From Bacillota bacterium (GTDB lineage: Bacteria; Bacillota; Clostridia; Saccharofermentanales; UBA5734): a DNA stretch of 7,218 nucleotides. The translations under genes were made by a program, and so were the position numbers. Under the pieces are notes generated by a model. That model was not told the origin of the DNA. It was given only the letters and a program-made list of their open reading frames with translations, and ran no database searches. This document shows positions 5,567 through 7,218 of this stretch, in pieces. The stretch's first letter is position 1. Each line of letters begins with the position of its first letter. The stretch covers positions 1-7,218 of the forward strand of contig JAEXPB010000048.1 of the NCBI GenBank assembly GCA_023438965.1, given 5' to 3'.

Positions 5567-5799
5567 GGTGAGACCAGAAATTGGAGCCGGGCATCCGCAG
5601 GGCGCAGCCCGAGGACCAGCCCGGCGTAAATATAAGTACCTTGTAAACACTAAATACTATATTTATCGCCGGTCTGCTGCGGGCAGGACTTCGTTGTCGT
5701 CAATCGGAATACAACCAGTATTCCTCATTCCTCCGCCTTGTCCTGTGCGCAGCATTTCCGGCGATATTCCATAGCTTTAGTGTTTGCAAGGTACTGGTC

Positions 5800-5804
<5 letters not shown>
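5567..5804. repeat. Long imperfect inverted-repeat element (MITE-like or structured RNA) at the carB 3' end
   Basis: Nearly the whole segment folds on itself. GGTGAGACCAG (5567-5577) matches CTGGTCTCACC (5794-5804). The 20 bases at 5635-5654 pair with 5776-5795 with one T-G exception, and 5664-5672 pair with 5758-5766. GCTGC/GCAGC and CAGGAC/GTCCTG continue at 5676-5689 and 5740-5753. The apex is GGAATAC (5706-5712) and GTATTCC (5718-5724) around a 5-base loop. Between the last two stems is a large internal loop (5690-5705 and 5725-5739), purine-rich on the minus strand. The left arm carries 59 extra bases (5578-5636) missing from the right arm. There is no coding frame of note. It may be a miniature inverted-repeat element, a structured RNA, or a strong bidirectional barrier to transcription; the sequence alone does not decide. 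Confidence 0.75.
5607..5626 (+). repeat. 20-bp direct repeat, copy 2
   Basis: Exact second copy of the block at 5526-5545. Here it also forms the right half of a local hairpin: GCCGGGC (5586-5592) pairs with GCCCGGC (5619-5625), and GGGC (5600-5603) with GCCC (5607-5610) inside it. Confidence 0.7.

Positions 5805-7218
<1,414 letters not shown>

Noticed and set aside
5526..5626. Two 20-mers 81 bases apart, considered as a CRISPR fragment
   Set aside because: Only two copies, a spacer too long, and the second copy is part of a local hairpin; no cas genes are present.

Overview
The window looks like chromosomal DNA of an anaerobic member of the Bacillota (Clostridia type). The reasons are a glycyl radical enzyme, which needs anaerobiosis, under a divergent AraC-type regulator with a cupin sensor domain, a VanZ-family membrane protein, purine-rich ribosome binding sites, and a pyrimidine-pathway CarB. 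Most of the DNA is fairly GC-rich, with codons ending in G or C. About 3.1-4.9 kb is clearly AT-rich and reads as an acquired island.

Layout. 1-425 (minus): N-terminal half of an AraC-family regulator, running off the left edge. 426-593: divergent control region with an extended -10 promoter for the regulator and a -35/-10 pair for the enzyme. 594-2828 (plus): complete glycyl radical enzyme with a Gly-Cys-Tyr-Glu active-site motif and a C-terminal glycyl loop; its substrate is unknown and no activase is visible. 2902-3105 (plus): short N-terminal remnant of a probable GNAT acetyltransferase, cut off where the AT-rich DNA begins. 3106-3412: AT-rich spacer with a strong promoter and overlapping palindromes at its right end. 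3413-4893 (plus): two-gene toxin-antitoxin operon, an MqsR-like toxin followed by a long antitoxin that joins an MqsA-like zinc-finger/HTH half to a Panacea (SocA/DUF4065-like) domain. 4895-5467 (minus): VanZ-family membrane protein, convergent with the antitoxin with one base between their stop codons. 5468-5799: no gene, but dense in structure: a perfect hairpin before vanZ, a 20-bp direct repeat, and a 238-bp inverted-repeat element whose outer end contains the carB stop codon. 5800-7218 (minus): C-terminal 472 codons of carbamoyl-phosphate synthase large subunit, running off the right edge.

How the parts relate. The AraC-type protein and the glycyl radical enzyme form a divergent regulator/catabolic-enzyme pair, so the regulator probably senses the substrate or a related compound. 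The toxin-antitoxin pair is a self-contained module that has replaced whatever once followed the start of the acetyltransferase gene. carB and the VanZ gene share a strand, but the folded element between them separates them and may end or attenuate carB transcription. The strongest items for a second look are the composite MqsA-Panacea antitoxin with its operator, the glycyl radical enzyme of unassigned substrate, and the folded element at the carB 3' end.
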